Assembly: GCF_014192335.1 (NCBI RefSeq)
Contig: NZ_JACHXU010000003.1
Span: forward strand, 248,001-312,000
Source of the DNA: Aporhodopirellula rubra
GTDB lineage: Bacteria > Planctomycetota > Planctomycetia > Pirellulales > Pirellulaceae
Reading direction: 5' to 3'
Length of the DNA: 64,000 bases
The notes beneath the pieces were generated by a model. The model did not search any database, had not been told where the DNA came from, and saw only the letters and a list, made by a program, of their open reading frames with translations. Shown here in pieces: positions 1 through 9,653 of the stretch. Position numbers and translations under genes: made by a program. Every line of letters starts with the position of its first letter. The first letter of the stretch is position 1.

Positions 1-3000
1 AATGCCATTTCATGCTTGGGGGCAACGCGGCGTCGATTTGTGTTGTCGTGTTCTTGGGCGTTGACGCGTTCGGTCTCGCTAGCGTGCGTTGAAGTTCTGT
101 CTTGGGGGTTGCTCTCGGAGTGTGACTGGCCTCTCACGCCGGTCGGTTGCTCTCCGCGTGCTTCCGTTTCGTGAGACTCAACTTCGGTTGTTTCGTCGCG
201 GTCATCTGCCGGATCGGTCGACGCGGGCTCTCCAACGCCATTGGGTTGTGGTTGTTCAAAGGAGCGAATGCGTTCGTTCTGTGCCGATCGCTCGTTGAAC
301 AGCGACGCTTCGTTCAATGCGACGGCATCTTTCGGGTTCAACGATTCATCATCCGCGTTGAGTGACGCCGGGGCTTCGGCGAGGACTCTCTGTAGGTCGG
401 CAACATCGAAGGGTTTCGAGATGTAGTCGTCCATGCCTGCGGCGAGGCAATGTTCGCGATCGCCTTTCATCGCTTCGGCGGTCATTGCGACGATGAATTG
501 GTGTTTCCCTGTCGTCTTTTCGCCTTCCCGAATCACCGTGGTGGCTTCGAAACCGTTCATCTCTGGCATTTGAATGTCCATAAGAACGATGTCGAAATTC
601 TCCCGTTCAAGTGCGTCAATCGCTTCGCGTCCGTTGACTGCCAACTCGACTTGGTGTCCCCATTTATTGAGGAATCCCAGAGCGACCCTTTGATTAACGA
701 TTCCATCTTCGACCAAGAGGATTTTTCGAGGTGCGATTTTGGGATGCGGATCTCTCTGCGGCGGAAGCAAACGTTTCTCATGGTCGACCCCCATGACTTC
801 GAGTACGACGTCGCGGAGTTCGGACGCGATGACCGGTTTCGTTAGATAGCGGTTGATCCCGAGTTCACGCATGCGCGGCGAACTCAAGCCCGCGAACGAG
901 GACGAGAGCATCACGATCGGGCCATGTCGAAACTCGTCTGACCGTTTGACGAGTTGTTCGGCAAAACCGACACCGTCGAGATTAGGCATGTGGTAATCGA
1001 GGAGGATCAGGCCGAACGGATTGCCTTCGGAAATTGATTCGGCGATGACGTCGAGGGCGGTCTCGCCGTCATCCGCCATGACCGGTTTGAGATTCCACAA
1101 CTGCAAAATTTCTTGCAAGATACGACGGTTCGTCGCGTTGTCGTCAACGACGAGCACGCGGGTTCCGGCGATTTTGGAAAAGGCGGCGGGCCGGCGTGGA
1201 GTCTGGTCAGGCGAGATCCCCAGTCGCACGTAGAAATGGAACGTCGTGCCCACCCCGAGTTCGCTTTCGACCCACACTTTTCCGTCCATCATCTGGATCA
1301 ACCGAGCCGAAATCGTGAGCCCCAGTCCCGTGCCTCCGAATCGCCGGGTCGTCGATGCGTCCGCTTGTGAGAACGCCTCGAAGATTTTCTCTTGTTTTTC
1401 TTTCGCGATCCCGATGCCGGTGTCGCGCACTGTGACGTGCAAAACTGCTTCGTCGTCGTCGAGTGTTTCGGGGTTAACGTCAACGACGACCTCACCGCTG
1501 TTGGTGAACTTGATCGCGTTGCCGACGAAGTTGACAACGATTTGACGGAGTCTGCCGGGGTCGCCGATCAATTCGTTCGGAATCCTCGGGTCAATGCGTC
1601 CAGCGAGTTCGAGCCCTTTTTCGTTGGCCTTGAGAGTGAGCAGCTTGATCGCTTTTCCGATGCAGTCTCTTAAATTGAATGTCACCGTATCGAGTTCGAG
1701 TCGACCGGCTTCGATCTTTGAAAAATCTAGAATGTCGTTGAGAAGTCGCAGTAGCGAGTCCGCAGACTGCTGCACCAGCGTGAGGAACTCTCGCTGTTCG
1801 GCGGTCATTTCGGTTCCCGAGAGCAGTTCCGTCATGCCGAGGATACCGTTCATCGGGGTCCGGATTTCGTGGCTCATGTTCGCCAGGAATTCGCTCTTGG
1901 CAGAGTTCGCAGCGTCCGCGATTTCTTTTGCCGCCAGCAATTCTTCGGCCGCCATGCGACGGGCGGTGATATCGCGGCTGATGCCGACCATCCCCATCAC
2001 GTTGCCGTCTTTGCCGAACAACGGAACCTTTGTCGTTAAGAGCCACGTCGATTTACCGTCGGTCGATCGGAAGATGGTTTCTTCCTGGTCGATCAAAGGT
2101 TCGCCTGAACGCATCACGACTTGGTCGTCGGCAACGAAATTGCAGGCCAGCTCCGGAGGTGAGAAATCGTAATCGGTCTTGCCGATGAGCTCGCTCACAT
2201 CCTTGACGCCCAACATGTCGAGGATCGCCTGATTGCCCGTCATGAATCGGCTGTATCGATCCTTGACATAGATGATGTCAGGGATGTTGTTCATGATCGT
2301 CTTGAGCAAGTCACGTTCGCGTGCGAGTTCCGTTTCGGCACGCACTTGGGCGGTCACGTTGCGTGAAATGCCAAACGTGCCAATGATTTCATCGCGATCG
2401 TTCCGCAGTGGCATTTTGGTGGTCGAGCACCACGAGTCCGGTTTGCCTTCGCGGGTTTCCTTTTCGACTTTGCCGATGATGGATTCCCCGGTGCGGATGA
2501 TCCATCGCTCGTCTTCGAGTGCATCGGAGGCATGCTCGTCACCAAAGAAATCGGCATCGGTCTTCCCTACCGCGTCGTCCGCTTTAGCGAGACCAAACAT
2601 CTCCGCCTGCGCTTGGCTGATTCGGATGAATCGACTTTTGCGATCTTTGAAGTAAACCGCGTCAGGAATGTTGTCGAACCAAGCGTCCATCAGAAAACGA
2701 GTGTGCTTTAGTTCAGCCTCTGTCCGCTTTTGCTGTGTCACGTCCCAACAGATCACCTCGACACCGGTGATGGTTCCATCGGAGTCGTATGTCGGAAGGC
2801 GGATGACCTCGAGGAAACAGGCACCGCAGAGTTCCCCGCGAAGCATGTCGAAGTCGAGGATGTCACGGTCGCGAACTTTGGGTAGGTACTCCTCGATCAC
2901 GTGATCAGGTCGCCCGCTCTCCATCACCTTTTGTTCGATCTCGCATCCGACCTGGGCTACTTCCGACGAAAAAAGGTCGTAGTCTGTTTTGCCAATGATC

Positions 3001-3215
3001 TGATCACGCTCCAAACCGACTGATTCACAGAAGGCCTCGTTCACTTCCAAAATCCGTCCTTCGCGATCCTTTCGTAGAACGCATAGGTCCAGTCTTTCGC
3101 TTCGATTTTGACGTGAGCAAGCGGCCTTTTGGTAGAGGCTGTGGTAGACGTCGTGCGACGCCGCACCGTTGTCGCTGGCAGCAGACCGAGTGTTTTGAGG
3201 CTTGGAGTGGTTCAT
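1..3215 (-). CDS. Hybrid sensor histidine kinase with three PAS domains and two receiver domains (C-terminus outside window)
   Basis: Reading the minus strand from the ATG at 3215 gives an open frame that runs off the left edge, with about 1071 residues visible and no stop. Domains in order: PAS at about 42-160, PAS at about 175-290 and PAS at about 305-425; a HisKA dimerisation domain with SHEIRTPMNG, whose phosphorylated histidine is about His449; and a HATPase domain with the N-box NFVGNAIKFT and the G-boxes DTGIGIA and GGTGLGLTIS. Two receivers follow, with acceptor Asp740 (LLDYHMPNLDG) and Asp880 (LMDIQMPEMNG). No membrane segment is seen, so it is probably a soluble sensor. Signal, partner and any Hpt domain (usually C-terminal) are not visible. 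It is divergent from the TolQ-like gene at 3495, with the promoters between them. Confidence 0.9.
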   Translation of the reverse strand, partial: MNHSKPQNTRSAASDNGAASHDVYHSLYQKAACSRQNRSERLDLCVLRKDREGRILEVNEAFCESVGLERDQIIGKTDYDLFSSEVAQVGCEIEQKVMESGRPDHVIEEYLPKVRDRDILDFDMLRGELCGACFLEVIRLPTYDSDGTITGVEVICWDVTQQKRTEAELKHTRFLMDAWFDNIPDAVYFKDRKSRFIRISQAQAEMFGLAKADDAVGKTDADFFGDEHASDALEDERWIIRTGESIIGKVEKETREGKPDSWCSTTKMPLRNDRDEIIGTFGISRNVTAQVRAETELARERDLLKTIMNNIPDIIYVKDRYSRFMTGNQAILDMLGVKDVSELIGKTDYDFSPPELACNFVADDQVVMRSGEPLIDQEETIFRSTDGKSTWLLTTKVPLFGKDGNVMGMVGISRDITARRMAAEELLAAKEIADAANSAKSEFLANMSHEIRTPMNGILGMTELLSGTEMTAEQREFLTLVQQSADSLLRLLNDILDFSKIEAGRLELDTVTFNLRDCIGKAIKLLTLKANEKGLELAGRIDPRIPNELIGDPGRLRQIVVNFVGNAIKFTNSGEVVVDVNPETLDDDEAVLHVTVRDTGIGIAKEKQEKIFEAFSQADASTTRRFGGTGLGLTISARLIQMMDGKVWVESELGVGTTFHFYVRLGISPDQTPRRPAAFSKIAGTRVLVVDDNATNRRILQEILQLWNLKPVMADDGETALDVIAESISEGNPFGLILLDYHMPNLDGVGFAEQLVKRSDEFRHGPIVMLSSSFAGLSSPRMRELGINRYLTKPVIASELRDVVLEVMGVDHEKRLLPPQRDPHPKIAPRKILLVEDGIVNQRVALGFLNKWGHQVELAVNGREAIDALERENFDIVLMDIQMPEMNGFEATTVIREGEKTTGKHQFIVAMTAEAMKGDREHCLAAGMDDYISKPFDVADLQRVLAEAPASLNADDESLNPKDAVALNEASLFNERSAQNERIRSFEQPQPNGVGEPASTDPADDRDETTEVESHETEARGEQPTGVRGQSHSESNPQDRTSTHASETERVNAQEHDNTNRRRVAPKHEMA

Positions 3216-3494
3216 GAAATCGGCTCGCGTGGGGAATTGCTCGTTTTTATTCTACCCAGCCCACACCGAATTAACAGAAAACAAATTGGCCCGAAGCGAT
3301 TGATTTGATGACTCAAACGCCACAATCCTCACCCACGCAAATTGGTGCGTCGTCGCATCGGATCGATTACGTTGAGACGATGCCATCTGGGATCCCCGAG
3401 TTTTCGCGGTGAGTTCATTTGGGTGCGACGCGGGTTTAATCAATCCATGTCTTCATTTATCGGTCTTCCCACGAGTACGTTTCGAACGCGCGCA

Positions 3495-5231
3495 ATGGCC
3501 ACGTTTTTCAAAATCTCCTGCCCCGAATGCGGCAAGTCACTGAAGGTCTCTGACAACTTGTGCGGCAAAAGTCGTGCATGCCCCTATTGTCGAGCCACCG
3601 TGCGAATTCCAGATTCGCCACCCGCAGAATCGAACGAACCGGAAGGATCGTTAAAAGACATCAAGATTGATCCGCGACCGCCGAGCGAGCGAGCGAGCGA
3701 ACGAGCAGACGCGGCATCCGAGGCGACGGCAACCGTTTCGACAACGTCCGGTGGTGGCGTGGACCGACCTGCCGCCGAAAATCCGGGTGGGCAATCCGCT
3801 GCCGTTTCGGCCGCCGCAGGGGCGACACCCTCGATTGCGGTCGAAGCTCCTAAACGCGGCAAAACCGTCCGACGAAAGCGGGCCGAAAAGAGTTGGTTCC
3901 GTTCCAACAGCGAGTCGGCCAGCAGCGATGTTAGCCTCGTGTTGTCTGGGCTCATCGCTGCGGCAGTCACGGTGGTTTGGTTCGGCGTGCTGTATCCGTT
4001 TCGAGAGAGCTACTTTGGTGCACTGTTTTGGTTGCGGGGGCCGGTGCCTTTTCCCACCACGTTCTTGATGTTTTGGGCGATCGCCATTCTGGTGTTGAAA
4101 TGGATGAGGTTGCAACAACAACGTGATGCGATGCTGCTTGACGTGTTGCCCACTGAGGTCTCACCCGAAATCACGATCAATTCGATTGATGGCTTTATCG
4201 AGCATATCAACGAATTGCCGGGAGCCAGCAGCGATAGTTTCTTGATCAACCGTGTTGTTCGAGGGATCGAGCATTTTCGAGTACGAAAGAGTGCAGCCGA
4301 AACGGTCACGATGATGGAATCGCAATCGGAAATCGATGCGAACAACGTCGCCGGCAGTTACACCGTCCTGAAGGTCTTCATTTGGGCGTTGCCGATACTC
4401 GGTTTTATCGGCACGGTGATGGGCGTTAGCAGCGCCGTCGCGAGTCTCGCGGGAAGCCTCAGCAGCGGCGGCAGCATGGATGCGATGAAAGGTGCGTTGC
4501 AAGAAGTCTTCGGAGGTCTTGGAACCGCGTTTGACACAACCTTGCTCGCGCTGATCATGAGCATGCTGGTGAAGATTCCCGCGTCGGCCTTGCAGAAAGG
4601 CGAAGAGGATCTGATCACACGAGTTGATGAGTATTGCAACGAGAATCTCCTGCGCAGGTTGAACGATGGTCGTGAGGGCGGTGCCGAACGTGGACTCGCA
4701 AGCGGCGAAGATGCGGCCGACACGCAAGTGTTTCGCGATGCCGTTGAGCAAGCACTCGGAACACAACACGCCGAAATGGAACGATGGCTTTCGAAGCTCG
4801 ATGCCATCGGGGGACGGCTCACGTCACAGGTGTCCAAAGGATGGGACGAGGTGAACAACCGAATCGAGGAGCAGCAGAAAAAACATGTCCACGTGCTGCA
4901 CGAACAACAACTCGATCAGCAGGCACGTCTGCAGGCTCAACTCGATCAGATGGCCAACGCTGCAGATAAGATTCAGTCGACCCTCACCAATCTCGCTTTG
5001 CAAACCGAATCGCTGCAGAATCAGGTCAACCAGACCTACTCGCAAACCGGCGAAACGTTGACGAAGCATCTCGACGGAGTTCAGACGGGGCTCTCCAGCC
5101 TCAGTTCGGTGCTGACCCAACTCGGTGACAAGCAGGTCATCGTGCAGCAGGTCGAATCGGCGTCGACGGCGAAGAAGGGATGGTTCGGTCGCAACGCCAA
5201 GGCTTCCCGACGCGGCGGCAGGAGGCCGTAG
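3495..5231 (+). CDS. MotA/TolQ/ExbB proton-channel family protein with N-terminal zinc ribbon
   Basis: The product is 578 aa from the ATG at 3495. That start is preferred because it puts the zinc ribbon at the very N-terminus; in-frame starts at 3447 and 3342 would add unconserved-looking residues. Cys9, Cys12, Cys29 and Cys32 form a rubredoxin-like knuckle. Hydrophobic helices lie at about 145-168, 185-203, 293-312 and 349-362. The last two carry the MotA/ExbB signature region (ILGFIGTVMGVSSAV and GLGTAFDTTLLALIMSML). The last 150 residues are a Gln-rich coiled coil. By family it is the channel subunit of a proton-motive-force-driven motor in the inner membrane. The next two genes look like the matching ExbD/TolR-type partners, and a GGAGG just before the stop can serve the next gene. 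Confidence 0.85.
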   Translation: MATFFKISCPECGKSLKVSDNLCGKSRACPYCRATVRIPDSPPAESNEPEGSLKDIKIDPRPPSERASERADAASEATATVSTTSGGGVDRPAAENPGGQSAAVSAAAGATPSIAVEAPKRGKTVRRKRAEKSWFRSNSESASSDVSLVLSGLIAAAVTVVWFGVLYPFRESYFGALFWLRGPVPFPTTFLMFWAIAILVLKWMRLQQQRDAMLLDVLPTEVSPEITINSIDGFIEHINELPGASSDSFLINRVVRGIEHFRVRKSAAETVTMMESQSEIDANNVAGSYTVLKVFIWALPILGFIGTVMGVSSAVASLAGSLSSGGSMDAMKGALQEVFGGLGTAFDTTLLALIMSMLVKIPASALQKGEEDLITRVDEYCNENLLRRLNDGREGGAERGLASGEDAADTQVFRDAVEQALGTQHAEMERWLSKLDAIGGRLTSQVSKGWDEVNNRIEEQQKKHVHVLHEQQLDQQARLQAQLDQMANAADKIQSTLTNLALQTESLQNQVNQTYSQTGETLTKHLDGVQTGLSSLSSVLTQLGDKQVIVQQVESASTAKKGWFGRNAKASRRGGRRP

Positions 5232-5233
5232 CC

Positions 5234-6052
5234 ATGGCGAGGAGGCGAAACAGTTCCGACGACGACATCTCTTTGTTCCCGTTCCTCAGCATCATTGCGT
5301 CGGTCATCGGCGTTCTGACGATGATGATCGCAACGCTCGCGCTCGCCCAGACCGACACGCCTGACGTGGCGCAGATCGAGGAGTTCGAACAAAAGACGAA
5401 AGAACTCCGAGAAACTGACGAGGCGATCGAGAACCTTCGTCGCGAGATTTCGGTTTCGAATTCATCCGCCTTGCAACTGCGTGAACAGAAACAATTGCTC
5501 AGCATGACCGTCACCCAGCTAGAGGAGCTACTCGCGGAACTCGAGCAAGTTGAAAAGGAGCTGGCGGAACAGAAGGCGGTTGAAATCGTCATTCCGCCGG
5601 TCGACCAATCTTTGCGAGAAACCGCCGCCGACATGCAATCCCAAGCCGACGCACTGCGATCGGAAGTCGCTCAGTTGGAAAAAGACCTCGCCGAAAGGAT
5701 TGATGCGAGTGAAGCAAACGTGACGGTGCTGCCTCAGGGCAGCGGGTTGGACTTCATTCCGCACTTTGTTGAATGTGCCGCCGATTCGATCGTTCTGCAT
5801 TCAATCAATCCCACCAAACGGATTCGCCGAGCAGACGTCGCCAAGGACGAGGACTTCATCGCACTGATGGAGAAAGTCGTCAACGGCACTCGTGATTCGA
5901 TTGTATTTCTGGTTCGCAGCGATGCTTTGGGGACTTACCGGGCATGCAAAAGCCTCTGTGATGAACGCGACGTTCGCAACGGAAAAATTCCGATCGTCGG
6001 ACAAGGGCGAATCGATCTGAGTCAGTTCGCAACCGACGAACCTCGCGAGTAA
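5234..6052 (+). CDS. ExbD/TolR-like single-pass coiled-coil protein
   Basis: The ATG at 5234 is chosen because GGAGG at 5221-5225 is correctly spaced and the start lies 2 bp after the TolQ-like stop; this gives 272 aa. The N-terminus is charged (MARRRNSSDDD) and is followed by one membrane helix at about 12-37 (LFPFLSIIASVIGVLTMMIA). A long Glu/Gln-rich coiled coil covers about 45-170 and a small globular domain follows. The topology (short cytoplasmic tail, one helix, periplasmic domain) is that of ExbD/TolR/MotB subunits, and the Asp residues just before the helix fit that group. No peptidoglycan-binding OmpA domain is visible. It is probably translationally coupled to the channel gene. The function is inferred from neighbours and topology. 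Confidence 0.75.
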   Translation: MARRRNSSDDDISLFPFLSIIASVIGVLTMMIATLALAQTDTPDVAQIEEFEQKTKELRETDEAIENLRREISVSNSSALQLREQKQLLSMTVTQLEELLAELEQVEKELAEQKAVEIVIPPVDQSLRETAADMQSQADALRSEVAQLEKDLAERIDASEANVTVLPQGSGLDFIPHFVECAADSIVLHSINPTKRIRRADVAKDEDFIALMEKVVNGTRDSIVFLVRSDALGTYRACKSLCDERDVRNGKIPIVGQGRIDLSQFATDEPRE

Positions 6053-6115
6053 TCTCGCTTCGATAGGTCTGACTTCACTCTATTTGAACATTCATTCTCT
6101 TTCCTCCTGTCACTT

Positions 6116-7246
6116 ATGCGACGCAAACCAGACGACGATGACGACGGCGGACTCGATTCTCTGCTCGACACGATGACGAATGTCGTTGGCATCTTGGTGC
6201 TCGTGCTTATCGTGACGCAGATCAGCGTGGCGGACGTCGTGACCAGAATCACCGCTGAGAACCAAATCGACGATGAAACGCTCGTTGAACTCACCGAGCA
6301 ATTGGTCAACAAGAAAGAAGAGCAAGACGAACTGCAACGTGTTCTTGTCGACCCTCTCGATATCGATCCCGAGAAACAACGCCGTGAACTCGAGCTCAAA
6401 CGTGAACTGCTCGAACGACGGCAGAAAGAACTTGCCAAAAAGCAGCAGGAGAAAAATTCGTATGCCGTGAAGATTGAAGAGGACCGAGAGAAGGCCGAAG
6501 CGAACCGGAGGATGATTGAGGACACGCAGGCCACGCGTGAAAAACTGCAGGCCGAACTCGAACGTTCGCTCGAACGCAAAGCCGAACTGCAAGCGAAACT
6601 GGAGTCAACGCCGAACACGCCCGCACCTGCGGATATCGAGGTCAGTATTCCTAATCCACGGCCGGCACCTTCGGGTGCGAAACAGTTGGTCTTGATCTGT
6701 GCCAACGAGCAACTCTATCCGCTTCGCCTCGACGACTTTCGAGAGCGAGCGGAAGCTCAGGCTCGACGGATCATCGCCAGGTTCAAACTCGATCGCGATC
6801 CGAGCAAGGGCATCGACGCCAATCGGTTTACGGAGTACTGGCAGCGATTGACGGATAAGGATGAGTTTTTTGATGTGGAGTATTTTGTCGCAGCAAACCG
6901 CTTCCCGCGTCTGCGTTTTTCGCCGCGTCCGGACGACGGTGCGGGAGAGAAGGAGATCGCTAACCCACGCTCCCGAATTCGCTCACCTCGCTTGCTAGGG
7001 GCCATCGATCCGGAAAAAATGTACGCTCGCTTTTTCGTGCTGCCGGATAGCTTTGGCGTCTACGTAACGGCTCGCCGTTTCTTCACCGAATCGGGCGTTC
7101 TCGCGGGTTGGGAGCCACAATCAGGCGATTGGCAATACCAGACGGGAGTCCCCGGTGGCATCGAGTTGGGGCCGCCCCGGCCGAAGAAGCCGACTCCGCC
7201 GCCAGACCCGAATACGAAACCGAAGCCGAACAATTTGATCGACTGA
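6116..7246 (+). CDS. Second ExbD/TolR-like single-pass coiled-coil protein
   Basis: The product is 376 aa from the ATG at 6116, with no clear Shine-Dalgarno. The acidic N-terminus (MRRKPDDDDDGGLDSLLDT) is followed by one membrane helix (NVVGILVLVLIVTQISVADV, about 22-41), a coiled coil at about 55-165 very rich in Glu/Arg/Lys, and a C-terminal region ending in a Pro/Lys-rich tail. The tail appears to have no ordered domain. The DSLLDTMTNVVGILVLVL segment resembles the start of ExbD/TolR proteins. Together with 3495-5231 and 5234-6052 it forms a three-gene motor-like cluster, possibly with the two rods pairing as a heterodimer. The substrate or envelope process driven is unknown. Confidence 0.7.
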   Translation: MRRKPDDDDDGGLDSLLDTMTNVVGILVLVLIVTQISVADVVTRITAENQIDDETLVELTEQLVNKKEEQDELQRVLVDPLDIDPEKQRRELELKRELLERRQKELAKKQQEKNSYAVKIEEDREKAEANRRMIEDTQATREKLQAELERSLERKAELQAKLESTPNTPAPADIEVSIPNPRPAPSGAKQLVLICANEQLYPLRLDDFRERAEAQARRIIARFKLDRDPSKGIDANRFTEYWQRLTDKDEFFDVEYFVAANRFPRLRFSPRPDDGAGEKEIANPRSRIRSPRLLGAIDPEKMYARFFVLPDSFGVYVTARRFFTESGVLAGWEPQSGDWQYQTGVPGGIELGPPRPKKPTPPPDPNTKPKPNNLID

Positions 7247-7443
7247 ATTCGACCAATCGGCGGAGACAACAAGCGACCGAGAGCAGCTTGAGATGCCGCA
7301 GGCTGAGAAAATCTCGCCTGGGTAGCGGTGGCATTAGCCGCGAGGACGTCTAGAATAGGGGCTCGCTATGCAAACCCGTTCTTTCCCGCCTCAACACCCT
7401 CCCTCAATCTGAAGCCTCGATCTGATCTCGTGGCTTGAATCTC

Positions 7444-8673
7444 ATGCTTTGCACCAAACCGAATCGAAAATTGAAATACTCTCCCCTGTTGGCCTGGCTG
7501 GTCGGTCTTGCTCCCATTCTAGCTTGCTCAACGGTTTCATTCGCTGACGCGACTGCCACGAAATCAAGTTTGGGAATCGCGACGGAGAAGCCCGCCGAAG
7601 GGCCGTCGGTTGCTCTGGAAGACGGCACGTTCATGGTGCCTTACACCCAACGGATTCCTGGAACGGACATCCAGTTTGAAATGATTCCTGTCCCCGGTGG
7701 CGCCTTCACGCTCGGAACACCCGAGGACGCCGAAGATTTCGTGGACGATGAGGGGCCAACGATCCCATTGAAAGTCAAACCGATGTGGGTGGCCAAGACG
7801 GAAACTCGCTGGGACATGTACAAAGAATACATGCGAATGTACGGCGTTTTCAAAGAGTTCGAATCGCAAGGGATCCGGCTCGTTGATGAGTCAAACATGG
7901 CCGACGCGGTGACGGCGCCGACGGAACTCTACGATCCATCGTTTACGTTCGAATACGGTTCGAAAGCAACGCAGCCTGCGGTCACGATGACACAGTACGC
8001 TGCTCAGCAATTCACTAAATGGCTCGCTCGAATGACGGGCGTCCAGTATCGCTTGCCAACCGAGGCGGAATGGGAATACGCGGCACGTGCAGGAACCACG
8101 ACTGCATACAGTTGGGGAGACGATGCGGACGAGATCGAAGACTACGCGTGGTATTTCGACAATTCGCTCGACGGTCCCGGTGACGTCGGATCTAAAAAGC
8201 CAAACGCGTTCGGACTTCACGACATGCACGGCAATGCTGCCGAGTGGACGGTCAATGAGTACACCGAAGACGGATACGAATGGATGAAGGAAACCAATCC
8301 CGGCGACGCCACGAGTGCCACGCGTTGGCCCGAGAATCCTTACCCGTGCGTAGCCCGCGGTGGCAGTTGGGAAATGGATCCGCCAGACCTTCGCAGTGCT
8401 GCACGCTTGGCATCGGACGATGAAGAATGGAAATCGGAAGATCCAAACTTTCCACGCAGCCCGTGGTGGTTTACGAGCGACCCGTCTCGCGGTGTTGGTT
8501 TCCGTTTGTTCCGTTCGCTCGAATCGCTGCCTGATGAAACTATCAGCAAGTTTTGGGAAGCATCCTCGCAAGAAACGCTCGACGACGTCGAAAGTCGCGT
8601 GAGCGAAGGACGCAGCGGATACGGCTATGTCGACGAAGAGCTCGGCGAAGCAGCCAAGCAACTCGGTGAATAA
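7444..8673 (+). CDS. Secreted SUMF1/formylglycine-generating-enzyme-like protein
   Basis: The product is 409 aa from the ATG at 7444; an in-frame TTG at 7435 is also possible. A signal peptide covers about 1-35 and ends near SFADA. The FGE-sulfatase fold is evident from [59 protein letters not shown] and [12 protein letters not shown] enzymes need a redox-active cysteine pair near the C-terminus. Here the mature protein has only one Cys (YPCVARGG), so it is probably not a sulfatase-activating enzyme. It may be a structural or ligand-binding relative, or a C-lectin-like secreted protein, of which planctomycetes encode many. It is followed after 53 bp by a dehydrogenase gene. Confidence 0.82.
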   Translation: MLCTKPNRKLKYSPLLAWLVGLAPILACSTVSFADATATKSSLGIATEKPAEGPSVALEDGTFMVPYTQRIPGTDIQFEMIPVPGGAFTLGTPEDAEDFVDDEGPTIPLKVKPMWVAKTETRWDMYKEYMRMYGVFKEFESQGIRLVDESNMADAVTAPTELYDPSFTFEYGSKATQPAVTMTQYAAQQFTKWLARMTGVQYRLPTEAEWEYAARAGTTTAYSWGDDADEIEDYAWYFDNSLDGPGDVGSKKPNAFGLHDMHGNAAEWTVNEYTEDGYEWMKETNPGDATSATRWPENPYPCVARGGSWEMDPPDLRSAARLASDDEEWKSEDPNFPRSPWWFTSDPSRGVGFRLFRSLESLPDETISKFWEASSQETLDDVESRVSEGRSGYGYVDEELGEAAKQLGE

Positions 8674-8726
8674 ACTCTCTTCGCCGTGGCCACTTTCGCG
8701 GTAAACACTGGAAGGACCGAAGTTCG

Positions 8727-9653
8727 TTGAATCACGACGGAGCAGTATCGCCTGCGGTGGCAGGCAAAACGCCGATCGGTTGGGTTGGCACAGGCGTCAT
8801 GGGACGTAGCATGGTTGGGCATTTGCTGTCCGCCGGTTTTCCCGTCACGCTGACAACTCGGACGCGATCCAAAGCCGCGGATTTGCTCGACCAAGGCGCC
8901 CAGTGGGCCGATTCACCGAAGCAAGTTGCCGAGAAGGCTGAAATAGTTTTCGCGATCGTTGGCTATCCCGCTGACGTGCGAGATGTTTTCATGGACTCCG
9001 AAAGTGGCGTGCTCGCAGGGCTGCGTCCGGGTGGAGTTCTCGTCGACATGACGACGAGTGAACCGTCGCTGGCTATTGAAATTCACGACGTCGCCAAAAG
9101 TCGCGGTGTGCATGCTCTCGATGCACCGGTGTCGGGTGGTGACCGTGGCGCGAAAGAAGGCACATTGTCGATCATGATCGGCGGTGACGATGATGTCGTC
9201 CAACGCGTGATGCCGTGCTTTGAATGTTTCGGTAAAACGATCGTGCACCAAGGCGGCGCGGGCGCGGGCCAGCATACAAAAATGGTCAATCAAACACTGA
9301 TTGCCACCGGCATGATCGGCGTGTGCGAGGCGCTCGTGTATGCGTCCCGTGCAGGGCTCGATTTACCAACTGTTCTCAAGTCGGTTTCCTCCGGCGCCGC
9401 TGGCAGTTGGTCGTTGAGTAATCTCGCACCACGGATGATCGAGCAAGATTTTGAACCTGGTTTCTATGTTGAGCATTTCGTCAAAGACATGGGCATCGCC
9501 CTCGCCGAGGCCAAACGGATGAAGTTGTCGTTGCCCGGGCTGGCACTCGCCGAACAGCTTTATCTTTCGTTGATGGCCAAAGGTGGCGAACGAGCGGGGA
9601 CGCAAGCTCTCGTTCGAGCCGTCGCCGACATGTCTGGAATGGACTGGACTTGA
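8727..9653 (+). CDS. NAD(P)-binding beta-hydroxyacid dehydrogenase (3-hydroxyisobutyrate/tartronate semialdehyde type)
   Basis: The product is 308 aa. The TTG at 8727 is preferred as start: the Rossmann motif [17 protein letters not shown] begins about 17 residues later, no ATG lies between, and GAAGGA lies about 10 bp upstream. The N-terminal Rossmann domain is about 15-175. The segment [22 protein letters not shown] is the substrate-binding signature of the family. The C-terminal all-helical dimerisation domain contains [11 protein letters not shown], whose Lys is the family's catalytic lysine. It reduces or oxidises a small 2- or 3-hydroxyacid; the exact substrate cannot be read from sequence. 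The next gene overlaps its stop by 4 bp. Confidence 0.88.
   Translation: MNHDGAVSPAVAGKTPIGWVGTGVMGRSMVGHLLSAGFPVTLTTRTRSKAADLLDQGAQWADSPKQVAEKAEIVFAIVGYPADVRDVFMDSESGVLAGLRPGGVLVDMTTSEPSLAIEIHDVAKSRGVHALDAPVSGGDRGAKEGTLSIMIGGDDDVVQRVMPCFECFGKTIVHQGGAGAGQHTKMVNQTLIATGMIGVCEALVYASRAGLDLPTVLKSVSSGAAGSWSLSNLAPRMIEQDFEPGFYVEHFVKDMGIALAEAKRMKLSLPGLALAEQLYLSLMAKGGERAGTQALVRAVADMSGMDWT

Noticed and set aside
3686-3712. GAGC microsatellite as a regulatory or phase-variable repeat
   Set aside because: Short, imperfect and inside a Ser/Glu/Arg linker of the TolQ-like gene; 4-bp units could shift the frame, but no sign of variation is visible.
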